This document shows positions 22,801 to 34,389 of a stretch of 64,000 bases of DNA, piece by piece (within the stretch, counting starts at the first letter, position 1; each line of letters begins with the position of its first letter). The position numbers were made by a program, and so were the translations under genes. The stretch is from Coleophoma eucalyptorum. Its lineage: Eukaryota > Ascomycota > Leotiomycetes > Helotiales > Dermateaceae. The stretch lies in contig JALRME010000025.1 of the NCBI GenBank assembly GCA_026120035.1, positions 434,001 to 498,000 on the forward strand, in the 5' to 3' direction. A model generated the notes under the pieces. That model worked only from the letters and a program-made list of their open reading frames with translations, did not search any database and was not told the DNA's origin.

Positions 22801-25800
22801 AGTGCAAACCAAACAGTGGTACTTGAATAGAAAAGTGTTTGTAGGAATAACGGTTGTCAGCCCTGATACTGTCGCACAGGAGATGCATTTGGATTTATGT
22901 GGATGCAACGCTAAGAAAGATGACCGGAAAGTGCGGCGCTGGGCAAACACTCAGATACTAATCAATCGAATAGCTAAGCCACAAATACCGTATGATATAG
23001 AGATTACCCATGCCATGTATGGCCCAGAACTGCCGTCATCTGTTCTATACCACGAAAGAATACTTCTGATAATCATGCAATATTTTTGTTGGCCAAGGCT
23101 GCTAAATTACGTTGGTATGGATACTATTTTAGGGATAGTCAATATTTATGGGTTCTTCTAGAGGTCGGAAACATTCACCAATATAAGAAACGTGTCTCGG
23201 ACTCGTACCCCCTTCCGCATCGGTACATATCAAGTCCACGTCAACCGTCGCAACATCCGCCATTTCTGGTGGAGTTGTCCTTTGTGCTTTGCATATTTAC
23301 CACAGTTTGACATGATTTGAAATGACCAAGAGAATTCTGCTATCTACTGCATAAAACTATTCGTGACCACTAATCTGAATACCTGGAACAGGTATAACCG
23401 CTCAATTCGGCAATCGCATCAGCCTTATGTGCCTGCTCTAGGATAATTTAGTGTGTCTCCCTCTTAGAGGATTGGTACACGCGGCGAAGTTCTCTTTAAT
23501 TTTGAGAGCAACCTTCCGCATTAAGGGTGTTTGCGGGGCAAGATAAGCTTGACTCTCCTAGTGCCCAACAGCCTACCTAAACCGTACTTCTTGCTCTCAC
23601 GATGTTTCCACATTAGAGTCATAGTTTGTTCCTCTCTCAAGTTAAAGTTGATACTGTTGATGATTTGTGCCGTTATTGCTCGCGCTGGAGATAAAGGCTT
23701 TAACTTCAGATCCATATCGAACCATAGCAAAGGATATGTGCTGACACTGTTGACCGTGCTCCTACTATCGCTATCACAATAATTTCGGAGCTATCTTCGA
23801 TCCAAGTAGTGTGAACAGAGTGTTTGTTCATCTAAAATACCACTGCAGCCATTTCAGGGTGTGTAAAACCTGGTAGCAGATTTTGAAAATCCTTAGGAAA
23901 GAGTTACGCCAAGAACGTAGATCCCAGACCTATAGCAACGAAGGAGGCCCGCCTCCACAAAAAGCCGGTTGACTGTCTCCAGCTTGGCTTATTCAATCAA
24001 ATATCATTTGGGTGGAACGTGTCACTCCATCCGTATAAACACGTGCGGTAGTCTTCTCCACGTCTCGATCTGCGATAGACCCATGAAGGAGATTAGAATT
24101 CGCAACGCACTCTAAACCCGAGTAAAACGCTATGAAAGCATACTCTTAATTCGGAACAAGCTACCTAAACTCAGTGTTGGCAAGTCCGTTTTTCTTGCCA
24201 ATGATTATTCGATATCAGATTCCTTGTTTATAGGCGTAAATTCCTCGTCAGATTTCTTGTCCTGAGCGCAACTGAATATCATGGCGTTAATTAGCTGGCG
24301 GATGCTTTGCGTCTTCTTATTTTCTTGCTACCCCTCTATGTCTTAATCCTAGATAAAGGTCTTCAACTAAACATATTGATAAGTACCTGCGCTGCCTCAA
24401 TACCGGAATAAGCTAGTACGTTCATCAGCATTCTAGATACGCGACATGGAACGTTAAATTTGTCGCTTTTGGCGTTTGATTGTCATACGAATCGTGCTAT
24501 TGCACTAACCCCAAACCAGGATGGCCCTTCACAGGTATAGTATTATAGATCGAGAGGTTGAAAAATACCAAACCTTACGTGTCGTGAATTTCAGGGGCAC
24601 AGTGTCACTTGTAGGTTGCTTTCTTTCCCCCTTGCAGTACGATAACATGACTTTCCTTAGAAAATGTATATTGAAGAATGAGTGCGCTGTTTATACGCTT
24701 CCCGCTATCGTACATTATCCCATGTCGCATTGGCGGCTTATACAGCACCTCTACTAAGCATGTTGTGAGACTAAGCGGCTCATATATTAAACTGTATGTA
24801 ATTCAGCCCAAAGAACTCTAAATCTGACATCTCAAATGAGCGTATATATACAGGTTTTATGAATACAAGATCTCACAACTGAGGTGAATTAAAGTTCTGG
24901 ATAGCCTCGTCGTACGAGCTGTGATGAACTTAATACGGTGCATATACGAGAAACCTTCATATCACAAGAACCCTCGGCATATCCGAAACCTTGACGCCTG
25001 CAACAGTTATGCTCGGTTTTCGCCGAGTTATTATCCAAAAAAAATAAGTATCCTTGCTTATAATGTTACTACCGATTATAGGCAGGTTGACTACATCTAT
25101 TCACTTCCTCCCTAAACTACTAAACTACTGTCTACTTCTTTTCGCCGCCTTGAACTACAAACAACTCTAACTCATTGTAAGCGCCCTAGTCTTAGCGAAA
25201 AATGTTCCGAATAGCCGCTCTTCACAGTCTCATTATTGGTAGGTCTCTGCTGCTATAGGATCCCGGCTACTACGCCATATATCTTGTTCGGAACGTGTGC
25301 ACTACTGATGGAGATACCCTCTACTGGTCCTAAACTTCAGGCAAGTCACCTGCTATTGGGGCTGGTTCACAGTTGCCAGCTAAATTACCCCCTATCATCA
25401 ATATAGGACACTTATTAAAGTGAGGCTGCTTGCTATCAAAGCAAGATATAATGCTCTCGCTGCACGACAAATTTGACTTCAGTCACACATAGACCTAACT
25501 TGGGACATGGTGACTGTTCAAGAAACCGTGTGATGGTTGTTATATGGCCTGTTTACCCCATCAGACTCTCAATGTTCGCGCCTTCCACTGATCTCACCGA
25601 TTTATCCTCATGCATTATAGGCTTCCAAACTTGATTGCATGCACAAGATTTGAATGAACTATGCTTAGCTAAATGGTCGATTAATTCAAGAAATGTGTTG
25701 GGATTTGGCCTAGTGGCTTTCAATACTCCAAACACGCACGACAAGAGCGCAGAATCCCCGTGCGAGTGAAGCAGAAGGGCAGAGAAGGCCCGAATTTGAA

Positions 25801-27063
25801 AAAGCACAGCTTTATAGCATCGTGCAATTTGATATGTTCGTCCTCGTAGTTCTTTTAAGTTCGACAAGAGCAATAACGACGATTGGAGATACCTGGCAAC
25901 CTTTCGATTCGTGTTCCGTGATTTTTTCCATCTTCCACCAAGTATGTTGCGTTGAGCCCAAAGTGACCAGCGTCAAATATTCTCTTGGGTAGTTGCCATA
26001 TGATTCCTTTTTCTCGTTATGGTGAGCCTTGCAGTTCTTAGCCAGTCTTCGATGTCCTCAGAAATCTGTTTGGAGGAGAGTTGACCGCAAGTTCATTTTC
26101 TGTAAAGGGTTCAAGAGCCGTAGCGTATATGGCCTATAATACATGTTTAATCTCCAGCCGTGATCCGAATTGACTTCTCGGAGGGCAGCACTTTACCAAA
26201 CCGTTTTTTCCTAGCATCAATCCAACTCAGATCTCTGGAATAGTTTGTATATATCGCTTTTAAGTTGCAAAGTTGTTCTGCGAATTTGGGTTTCCAAACA
26301 CTTGTTAGCTTTTTGCCGACTGCCCGACAGCTTAGTTAGGTAGTTAGGTATTGTTATGGGTGGAGCAATCCTAAGTAAAGATACAGAAAGCCAGTACAGA
26401 TTCCGCGGAGCTTTGAAGAAACTATCATCATTGTTAATGTTTGAACTCTGTATCTGCTGACGGTTGGTGGACGAGGTGCGACAAAGTCTGTACCACACCT
26501 AGGTGCTCCCTACGTTATGTATATGTATTTTACCATTAACCGAACTGCCCGAAAACCGAACGACAAAGGATTTTATCCGCGACGGCTCGGCTTCATCTGT
26601 TCGAATCACGTCAACGGATTTTGGAGATCTACTCGACAAACCCCTGCCTGCTTATGCCTTTATTGCTTCGCCCTGCCTTGCCACATATATGCATTTTAGA
26701 AGCAAGCGAGCTACGTTGATTCGATCAATGCTTCAAATGCTTATCACTGAGCCGCATTATCCACAAATCATAATCAAGCTCACTCACACAAACGCCAGCC
26801 AAAAATGTAAGCATGGCCTCAAAAGGGTAGCAAGTACCATGTTCCTAAGTAGATGGGACGTGATCTGCTGATTCTCGACTAAGAATCAAATGGGATTACT
26901 TGGACTACAGCGTTCTAGAGATGCAGGCTGGCAATATCACCATCTTCTTCGAGTTAGTGTCTTAGTCAAAGGTTGAAAGCCCACGGTTATATACATTAAG
27001 GCCTTTCTCCACACGAGATGGTTTAGACACCTACTCCTCCCAGTCACTCTACCTGTCTCGCAC
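19887..27063. other. Seven-kilobase gene-poor region
   Basis: Many short open frames occur on both strands (for example 21261-21785 plus, 21762-22229 minus, 25553-25873 minus), but none has a recognisable domain, a consistent splice model or a signal peptide. A weak T-arm-like GAGTTCAATCC near 21700 does not fold as a tRNA. The stretch looks like old, decayed repeat or intergenic DNA. No inverted repeats or direct terminal repeats were noticed by eye. Confidence 0.45.
26988..26993 (+). promoter_or_regulatory. TATA box upstream of the membrane glycoprotein gene
   Basis: TATATA 71 bp before the ATG at 27064, followed by a pyrimidine-rich leader (CTTTCTCC). Confidence 0.45.
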
Positions 27064-28454
27064 ATGTGGTTCCTCGCTCTACTCGCAACGTTAGGTTTGA
27101 GCCTGGCTCAAAGGCCAAGTACTGCATCGACCTGCGATTATTACGCAGAGCAGCTGTATGGCGCGAATAGCAGCGATACCCAGCACAAGCTGGTCCAGAG
27201 TATTGTGTCGCTTGCATTCGGCGGTGGCTCAAATATTCCTAACGTTTCCACTTCATTGACAGGGATATTTAATCCGGGAAGTTTTCAAGATTTGGATGTG
27301 GATTTGAGGCCTTGGTTCAACGGGTCTTGTAAGTATCACTCCATTCGCTTTCCTAGAACATCCACTGATACCACGGTAGTGGACTCCACGAATCTAAACA
27401 ATCAAGGTGTTGGCATAAACTGGTTAGATGGCGGTGGCGTGAGTCCATTGCAAGATTTCCTAGATGGTACGACTAGTACAGTGGTTTTGACGAACACCAC
27501 CAACGAATAGTAAGATGAATCTCGCCAAGTTACCATCAATGCTAATACGAATTCCTCCCTAGTCGACTCTTCACCCACTTCTTCTCTTCATTCAGTCACA
27601 CTTTTGGCTGCAGTCTCCCCCAGAGCTCCAGCAGCAGCGGACAATCACTGTCACTCGCCTACGTGCACAAATACATGAACCTCAACTACACAGACCTGGG
27701 TCACTTCATCGATCAGCTCACGCTGGCAACCAAACACTTTGGCTTTTCGGACGAAGATGCCCAGACCTTCAGTGTCTCTCTAAATAGCAAATACAACGTG
27801 CGATGCGCGCCGGCCGTTAATGGCCAGTTACTGAGCCTCTGTCAAGCGACTAACTGTCCGCTTGCTGAACCGAGTCCAGACTGTAATGCATATACGGACC
27901 TCACACCTGATGGAACGAGTAGTGGGGTCGCATCTTCCACCCAAGGGCCTACTACCGGATTGCCCACAGCGACTGTCCTGAGCCCTGCTACAACCACTTC
28001 ACCAGCTACGAACACTGCGGTACCGACTTCAACTTCAACGCAGTCATCATCAAATAAGCTCGCAGCCGGACCTATAGCTGGAATTGCTATTGGGGCTGCA
28101 GCTGTTGTTCTACTGGCTATTTTCATTATTTTCTTTTTCAAGCGGCGGTCGAAGCAGCCACATATCGAGCCATTCGTACCGACACCGGTTTATTCGAGTC
28201 CCTCAGCCCCATCATACTCGAATCCACATGCGTCGTATTTGTCGGGTTCCACAGTACAGAGCCCGTATGCCGGCCCGACATATGCTAGTCCGACGATAGC
28301 TGAGATGGAAAGTCCAGGAAATCTACCAGTTATCAATCCTGGGTTAGATGGCAGGTATCGTAGCACTGGGAGTCCGGAGCTAGAGGATCCGAGCTTTAAT
28401 GCTAGTAGTCCTGAGATGAGACCTGTAAGTACTGGACTACGGGGGGTGGAATAA
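27064..28454 (+). CDS. Single-pass membrane glycoprotein, function unknown
   Basis: Exons 27064-27328, 27380-27509 and 27563-28454 join in phase (introns of 51 and 53 nt, donors GTAAGT and GTAAGA). The predicted protein of about 428 residues has a signal peptide (MWFLALLATLGLSLAQ) and a Cys-containing ectodomain with several N-glycosylation sequons. The ectodomain includes FGFSDEDAQTFSVSLN, seen in fungal hypothetical surface proteins. A Thr/Ser/Pro stalk comes next, then one transmembrane helix (IAGIAIGAAAVVLLAIFIIF) with a basic stop-transfer KRRSK, and a Pro/Ser/Tyr-rich cytoplasmic tail. The layout resembles wall-sensor or surface-receptor proteins. I do not recognise a catalytic domain. 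Confidence 0.75.
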
Positions 28455-29131
28455 CCTACCATATAGAACAACAGGTAAAATAAAAGCTGGGCGAGTCTTT
28501 CTAAACTATTATAGTTTTTTGGAAATTAGACCAATGGGGAGAATACCTTTATTCACTACCCGCATCAAACAAGTACTCTATTATTAATTTGTAGGATACT
28601 ATAAGTAATTACAATCTAGTTTCCAAGAATCTGGATGCTATTGAGAGACATTACTCTTTTATACGAAGTCTTGGCTAGCTATAGAAGGCAACAGTTCCCG
28701 GCCTTGTACTTTCCAATCAATCAACCGCTCACACTTTTCTGCAAAAGAGCTCACCAGCATGTGAGTAAATCTTAGTTTTGACCTTTCGAAAATAGCGGAG
28801 GGATGGGGATGGGGACTATCAGTTCCAGATTGGGGGGGGGGGGGAAGGATAGCGAGTGGGGTATTATCGGGTGACCGGCAACCAGGATATATTGGACTTG
28901 ACTTGACTTGGCAGGGGTAAATGGCGTCGACCCAAACACCAATCACAGAGCGAGTTGATATGTGTTTGAACATCACTTAAGAATCTGCGATATCTTTCGT
29001 TGATGGTGACAAGTATCGTTGTAGAACAGGTATGAGGTAAGACGGACCTCGGATAAAAGATGAAGCGAAGCGGCAAATTATAAAGGACTTCAATTTCCCA
29101 CCAGTCCCGGCTGGTCGTTGTCTGAACCGCT
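28455..29131. other. Intergenic with a poly-G run
   Basis: Spacer between two plus-strand genes. It contains a 13-base G homopolymer at 28832 to 28844 and no gene. Confidence 0.5.
28832..28844. repeat. Poly-G homopolymer
   Basis: Thirteen consecutive G residues. The exact length is liable to sequencing error. Confidence 0.85.
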
Positions 29132-30631
29132 ATGGTGAACCACGGAATCTCACGTGCATGCCTTACATGCAAGACTCGCCGCATCAAGTGCGATGAGGGA
29201 AGGCCAACTTGTATAAAATGCATCAAGTCCAAGCGAACCTGCCTTGGCTACAAGGACGATGCTGATATACTCTTCCGTGGCTACAGTTCCTCTTCAATAG
29301 GCGATTCTGAAGGAGGGGCAAAAATGCCGGGTTTGTCATCTCAGCCTGTCAATAGCCCGAATGCACCAACATACCAATCTAGTATGGGTGCAGAGATGGA
29401 GGATCTTTCTGCATGGAAGATGTTTCTTTCCGACTACGTGCTTGCATCGAAAGACCGATCTCTGTCGCGAGGATATTTCGATGGCCTCGAACATCTCCTT
29501 AATAATGCCTACCCCGATTCTCAACTTGTTCATGCTGCAAAAATTGTTGGCTGGGCCAGCGCAGCCAACAAATGCGATTCCCCAGATCTCCTCAGTATGG
29601 CCAGTGCAAAATATTCCGATATTTTGGTTGCATTTCAAAGCGTACTGAGTAACCCAGACAAGTGCAATACTGACGAAGCCCTTATGACGGCAACGCTCCT
29701 GGGCTTATATGAGATGATAGTCGCTACAGAGGCCAATCCGAGCGCACACAGTATGCATATCAAAGGAGTCTCGGCAATACTGTGTACGAGGAACCTACCC
29801 TTTGAACTTCTAGCTGGGGCAAGTCTGTTTCAGACCTTCAACACATTGCTTCCTGAGAATCCTTTCCCAGAAGCCCATATACCAGGCCTTCTAGCGTCGT
29901 ATTGTTGTTCAAAAGCTGATCCGTCTACGAAGAACCTTGATGCCATTTTAATTAGGCTGCCTCCAGTACGAAAAAGAGCTCTGAGGCTCTTGTCAGATCC
30001 CAAGGCATCAAAGGTAGACTTGCGCAGTTTGAAACGGGAGGCTACTTTACTCAATAAGGAGTTCTCCCTATGGCCACTGTGTCTGCCAAAGGAATGGATG
30101 CCACACGCCCTTGGAGGAATAAAAGAGGAAGTCTTACTAGCGGACATAGTCTTGGATGATATACCCTATTGGCCGGGAAGAGTTGACACCTACTATGATA
30201 TCTATGTTGTTGCAGTTTGGGACGTTTATCGAAAGGCGCGACTAAAATTACTGAATGTCATTGTTCAATGCGCAGAGCGCCTGCAAGGCGAGAGTCAAAT
30301 CAATGATAATTCGACCACTCTCGGGAAGCTCCAAGTCGAGATAAAAGAGCTCGTCGACGGTTTATGTGCCTCAATTCCTTTTCACCTAGTAGCAAATCTG
30401 GAATCTTGTCTTAGAACTGACAGTGCATCTGGAGATCCATTTACCCCTGGAAAAGCTCTTGGAGGTCTTGTGCTTATGTACCCTTTATATATTGCATCTA
30501 CTCTGCCTCTGGTTCCGCTAAAACAACAGGCTTGGATGAAAGGACGGCTTCGATGGATTGGACAGCATATGGGAATCCGCCAAGCAACAATGCTGGCAAA
30601 TGTGGGGTTGGCCAGTTTGTGTTCTAGATAA
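29132..30631 (+). CDS. Zn2Cys6 transcription factor
   Basis: Residues 9 to 38 form a binuclear zinc cluster, CLTCKTRRIKC then CIKCIKSKRTC, with spacing CX2CX6CX6CX2CX6C. The rest (about 460 residues) is helical and matches the fungal-specific regulator middle region in character (MATLLGLYEMI-type helix, here ALMTATLLGLYEMIVA). As an open frame it is 499 residues with no intron. A possible 3' intron (donor GTGGGG at 30600, branch GCTAAC, acceptor CTGCAG at 30652) would instead join AAT to SNQEASHKF and extend the protein to about 515 residues; the donor is poor. It lies on the same strand, about 0.9 kb upstream of a short-chain dehydrogenase, but a regulatory link is only a guess. Confidence 0.85.
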   Translation: MVNHGISRACLTCKTRRIKCDEGRPTCIKCIKSKRTCLGYKDDADILFRGYSSSSIGDSEGGAKMPGLSSQPVNSPNAPTYQSSMGAEMEDLSAWKMFLSDYVLASKDRSLSRGYFDGLEHLLNNAYPDSQLVHAAKIVGWASAANKCDSPDLLSMASAKYSDILVAFQSVLSNPDKCNTDEALMTATLLGLYEMIVATEANPSAHSMHIKGVSAILCTRNLPFELLAGASLFQTFNTLLPENPFPEAHIPGLLASYCCSKADPSTKNLDAILIRLPPVRKRALRLLSDPKASKVDLRSLKREATLLNKEFSLWPLCLPKEWMPHALGGIKEEVLLADIVLDDIPYWPGRVDTYYDIYVVAVWDVYRKARLKLLNVIVQCAERLQGESQINDNSTTLGKLQVEIKELVDGLCASIPFHLVANLESCLRTDSASGDPFTPGKALGGLVLMYPLYIASTLPLVPLKQQAWMKGRLRWIGQHMGIRQATMLANVGLASLCSR

Positions 30632-31568
30632 ATGATTGCTAACAATTCTGCAGAGTAACCAAGAGGCATCACACAAATTTATAGCTGATGGGCATGCTCT
30701 GGTGCTAGCTGGCAGCCTGATACAGCCGGTTGGGTGAATATCATGAGGAGCCGACACGAACAATCTACTCTCAAGCTTTGGCCATAGCTTACTCAAAATC
30801 TAAGTTAATAAACCTATGGAAGGTCCACACGAGATAGAGGTTTCACTCCCTTAGCTCATACGGATAAATTCCCCACAAAATAGCTTATAGCTATCTTGTA
30901 GAGCAACATGGTCGGTACACTGATACTCGGCTAAAGGGGGTCTTGAGACTTTTTGCGTAGGACTTGTTATTGAAGTCTGCAAAGACGACAAGACTATGGC
31001 TACATCTTCTACTTTGAGCTTGGCTCGAATAACATGCATCAAGTCCGAAGAAATGGATACCAAGAGTTGGGAAGACATAATAACGCTATTCTAACACCAA
31101 ACTAGAATGTTGCGGTACGTGCAGGTGCCAGATCTGCCAATAGGAGAGATAGCTTCAATGTTATGAGATTCCTGGAACTTCGGAGTTAAATCATGGATAT
31201 AATACTCTACTGCTAATGATAGTATCCTCCCACATGCATTCAATACTTTATTGTGTTATGAATGTTCTCACAAGGCCTACCAAAGGTGCAGTTCCGTGGT
31301 AGTCTCCGATATTTGTGACAGCGCTAGTCATGAATGTTTTCGCAACGCTAACCGAAAAGAGAACGCTATCACTGCTGTCTCCGATATCTCCATTCCAGGA
31401 ACTGAATATAAATATTGCTAGTAGAACAGTTCGAACCGAAGATGCATCTCGTTCAACGGCTTAGAATTCTAAAAAGCTTCTACCTGAGTTACTTTTTCAT
31501 TCGCAAATATTTCTTTCTCAATTTTCAATCCCAAAACGTCCAAGTCAATACAATAGAACAACTACACC
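30632..31568. other. Intergenic / dehydrogenase promoter
   Basis: No gene seen. It includes the TATA box of the following gene. Confidence 0.45.
31407..31414 (+). promoter_or_regulatory. TATA box of the dehydrogenase gene
   Basis: TATAAATA 155 bp upstream of the ATG at 31569, with a pyrimidine-rich leader between. Confidence 0.45.
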
Positions 31569-32381
31569 ATGTCTGTCACGCAAAAGATCAACACTATCCT
31601 CATCATTGGCGCAACTTCAGGCATTGGAGAACAATTTGCTCGTCGATTCCATGCTCTTGGGAAGAAAGTGATAATCACTGGTCGTCGTGCTGATCGACTT
31701 TCATCACTGAAATCCGAGCTCGGCTCCAACGTGGAAACCTACCAATGGGACATCACAGACTTTGAGAACATCTCTTCCCGAGCATCACACATTCTCGCTG
31801 TCAACCCCGACATAAATGCTGTATTTATAATCTCCGGAATGGGATCTGTGTTCAGCTTCTTCGACGCATCTACCTCAACCGAGGCTGGGATTATCGCCGA
31901 ATGCAACACCAACGTCACGGCACGAATGCTGCTCACCCGTATCTTTGTCCCCCATCTCTACTCACTGGCTCTCAAGGGCGAACCAGTAAGCCTGCTCATT
32001 ATCGGCTCCGGCATGGGATTCGTACCGCTAGGATACTTCCCAGTATACGTCAGTACCAAAGCTGCGACACACGCCCTGGCGCTCGCTTTGCGACAGCAGA
32101 TCAGTCGCATCCCTGACTCCAATGCCAAAGAAAACTTCAATGTGGTGGAAGTCGTGGCACCATATACCGACACCGATTTTGATAAAGGCTTCCGTAACCC
32201 TGCATTTCCCGCGCCATTGTCCCTGAAGGAATTCATGGATGGTGCAATGGCCGGGCTGGAGGAGGTGGACGAGAACGGGAAGCCGCCAAAGGAGGTTGCG
32301 GTTGGCTCTGCGAAGCCACGGGTTGACTTGTGGAGAGAAAGTATTGGGAAATACATGAACCAGATCGGGCTGGATTGTTGA
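31569..32381 (+). CDS. Short-chain dehydrogenase/reductase (DltE-like)
   Basis: A single-exon protein of 270 residues, the usual size of classical SDRs. The Rossmann nucleotide site GATSGIG is near residue 14, followed by the strand TGRRADRL, whose arginines favour NADP(H). The catalytic YVSTKAA (YxxxK) lies near residue 159, with the preceding Ser in LLIIGSGMG. The NNAG motif that normally follows strand 4 is replaced by ISGMG, a variation seen in DltE-type members. The C-terminal part (TDTDFDKGF) lines the substrate pocket. The substrate cannot be predicted. There is no signal peptide, so the enzyme is probably cytosolic. Confidence 0.88.
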   Translation: MSVTQKINTILIIGATSGIGEQFARRFHALGKKVIITGRRADRLSSLKSELGSNVETYQWDITDFENISSRASHILAVNPDINAVFIISGMGSVFSFFDASTSTEAGIIAECNTNVTARMLLTRIFVPHLYSLALKGEPVSLLIIGSGMGFVPLGYFPVYVSTKAATHALALALRQQISRIPDSNAKENFNVVEVVAPYTDTDFDKGFRNPAFPAPLSLKEFMDGAMAGLEEVDENGKPPKEVAVGSAKPRVDLWRESIGKYMNQIGLDC

Positions 32382-32894
32382 ACTCATTGCTATGAGACAA
32401 ATCGGAGGGCTTCAAGGGAGCTCTTCAACCATAGCCTACGCAGCTATGATTTTCAAAACAAATCCTTTTGATAGCCGCGGATCTGAATGTGCAACTTGAC
32501 TATGATCATTATTTTTATAATAAAAATCAAAGCTATGAATCATTTACTTTACAGGCTTTGGTTCTTGACATTAAGATAGCTCGCTTACTGTTTATTACTG
32601 TCTGTCTTGTACAAGATCTGCAAACTAAGGGGAAAATAACTTGAGTATAGTATTCAACTTGGGCCCTCTAGGTGCCGGCTACAATCTTTCTACATTGACT
32701 AACCTTTGATCGTATATGTAATGGGTTTATATCATATGACCGATGATTCTTTTTATGCACTACATGTTGTTGGACGCTTCTTCCCAGAATAGACGAGTAG
32801 GTAAACCGAATGAGTAAATTGGCATACCTTATGCAACAGCAAAAAAGACTCCTTAACATCATCTTATTGGCTCGACTGTGTTAGTGCGAATATG

Positions 32895-32929
32895 GCCAAT
32901 ACGCCAATACGCCAATACGTCAATACGTC
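32895..32929. repeat. Short tandem repeat, unit CCAATACG/T
   Basis: Four to five copies of an 8 to 9-nt unit (CCAATACG, later TCAATACG). Confidence 0.8.
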
Positions 32930-34255
32930 GATGCACTGGGCTGTTCTACCGTCGTGCATCATATTTCTTGAGCTGGTGACGTTACAGTCTTATAGTAGCA
33001 GCAACTGTGATACGGTGTGCTTTAGCTTGTTTGGATGAAATCTTTTCTCATATCCATTACCCCAGCTTACCTATAATTCCATCGTCATCAGTGTCTCTGA
33101 GTTAAGCAGTTCTGAGTATATCGGGTCCTTCCTTTAATTGTTCCGGTATCATTGCATTTGGTACGATCTTAGCGGCACCGTGGTAGGTAACGGTTCTGCA
33201 CCAAGCTATCGAGGATTACCAAGCCATATGCTCGTGTGCACGGGGAACTAAGCTCACAGGGTGTCAAGTGAGAATTGAGAAAGAGAATTCCAATCAAGTA
33301 GGAAATCGACGGCTTTTCGTGCGATGGTAGTTACCCACAAGACGCTGTCAGCCTTGTGGGGTTGGGGGCGGTGGGGGCGCAGTTATATCCTACTGAGCAG
33401 GACAGCTCGACTTCTACAGGGATACAGGGTTACAATATCGGGTCACAAATAGCCGTAGCCTTTCCTACCGTGGACCATTCAGTTCATTTAGATAAGTTGT
33501 TCATATTTACCAATCATAACTCTACGTTTATAGCCCCCAATTAAATAGTTTTAATGATTTTTATGTCATTGATTGGTAATTCACCAAATTGATTGACCAC
33601 TATCAAATGCCTTGTACTTCGTCTGTCAATGCTCTGTAATTATAAACGCCGCTATCCTTCCTTGCATAATATTTACTAAATTATGGAATAAAGTGCCTAG
33701 TAAATGTTTGAGGGATGGCCAGAGTCCTTAATGTCATTTTTTGTAGGACAACCTGGACAAGGGCTGGAGGCTGGTCGGTGCTTAGAATTAGGAACCTAGA
33801 CGAATGCTTGCATCATTTCAGGGGAGGGTAGCGACCAGAAGAACTGCTCGCTAAATGATGATAGGTCAGGAATACGATGTTGGGGTTAGGCGCGGTTGGG
33901 CTAGGACCAACAACTGATCGCTAGACTTGGGAAGGAAAGACAAAAGCGACGAGGATGAGAAAGAGCGATAGGAAGAACAAAGATGGAAGATGGTGCAGTT
34001 GCAGTTGCAGGCTTCTGAATATGAATCATGAATCACGTTGATGATTTGTTGATCTTCAAGAACTGGTACATCTAATGGTTGCTTACATCGCGATATCTTG
34101 ACATTGAATATCTTAGAAATCGAAATAAATCTGCCTTGTATACCTAGCTACTTCGTATGAGCCACTCCCTCACCGTTTAAGATAAGCTTGTCTGATGATC
34201 GTCAAGCTGCAGTAGTCCCGAGAGGCAGGGTGGGGGCAGATAGTCCTTTCCTTTT

Positions 34256-34261
34256 TATAAG
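34256..34261 (+). promoter_or_regulatory. TATA box
   Basis: TATAAG 129 bp before the ATG at 34390. Confidence 0.4.
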
Positions 34262-34389
34262 ACATGTACACTTGCTGGCTCGTCTCGCAATGCCGTCTTT
34301 ATTCTTCATTTTCCGGAATTTGACGGTAGTCTTCTAGGTTACTCTCTATTCTGGGACATCAATCTCATTCTCATTCTCAGTACGAAGTC

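Larger units (their letters stand above)
32382..34389. other. Two-kilobase intergenic region
   Basis: No convincing gene. Contains a short CCAATACG tandem repeat and, at its right end, the promoter of the next gene. Confidence 0.45.

Noticed and set aside
22802..23161. 119-codon plus open frame
   Set aside because: No motif, signal peptide or splice extension; composition is like the surroundings.
25553..25873. 106-codon minus open frame with several Cys
   Set aside because: The end of the frame reads like part of a protein, but I cannot tie it to a family or extend it, so it is not reported as a gene.
1..27000. A complete Starship element
   Set aside because: Only a dead DUF3435 relic was found. 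No terminal repeats, target site or typical cargo (for example DUF3723, ferric reductase, patatin-like) were recognised.
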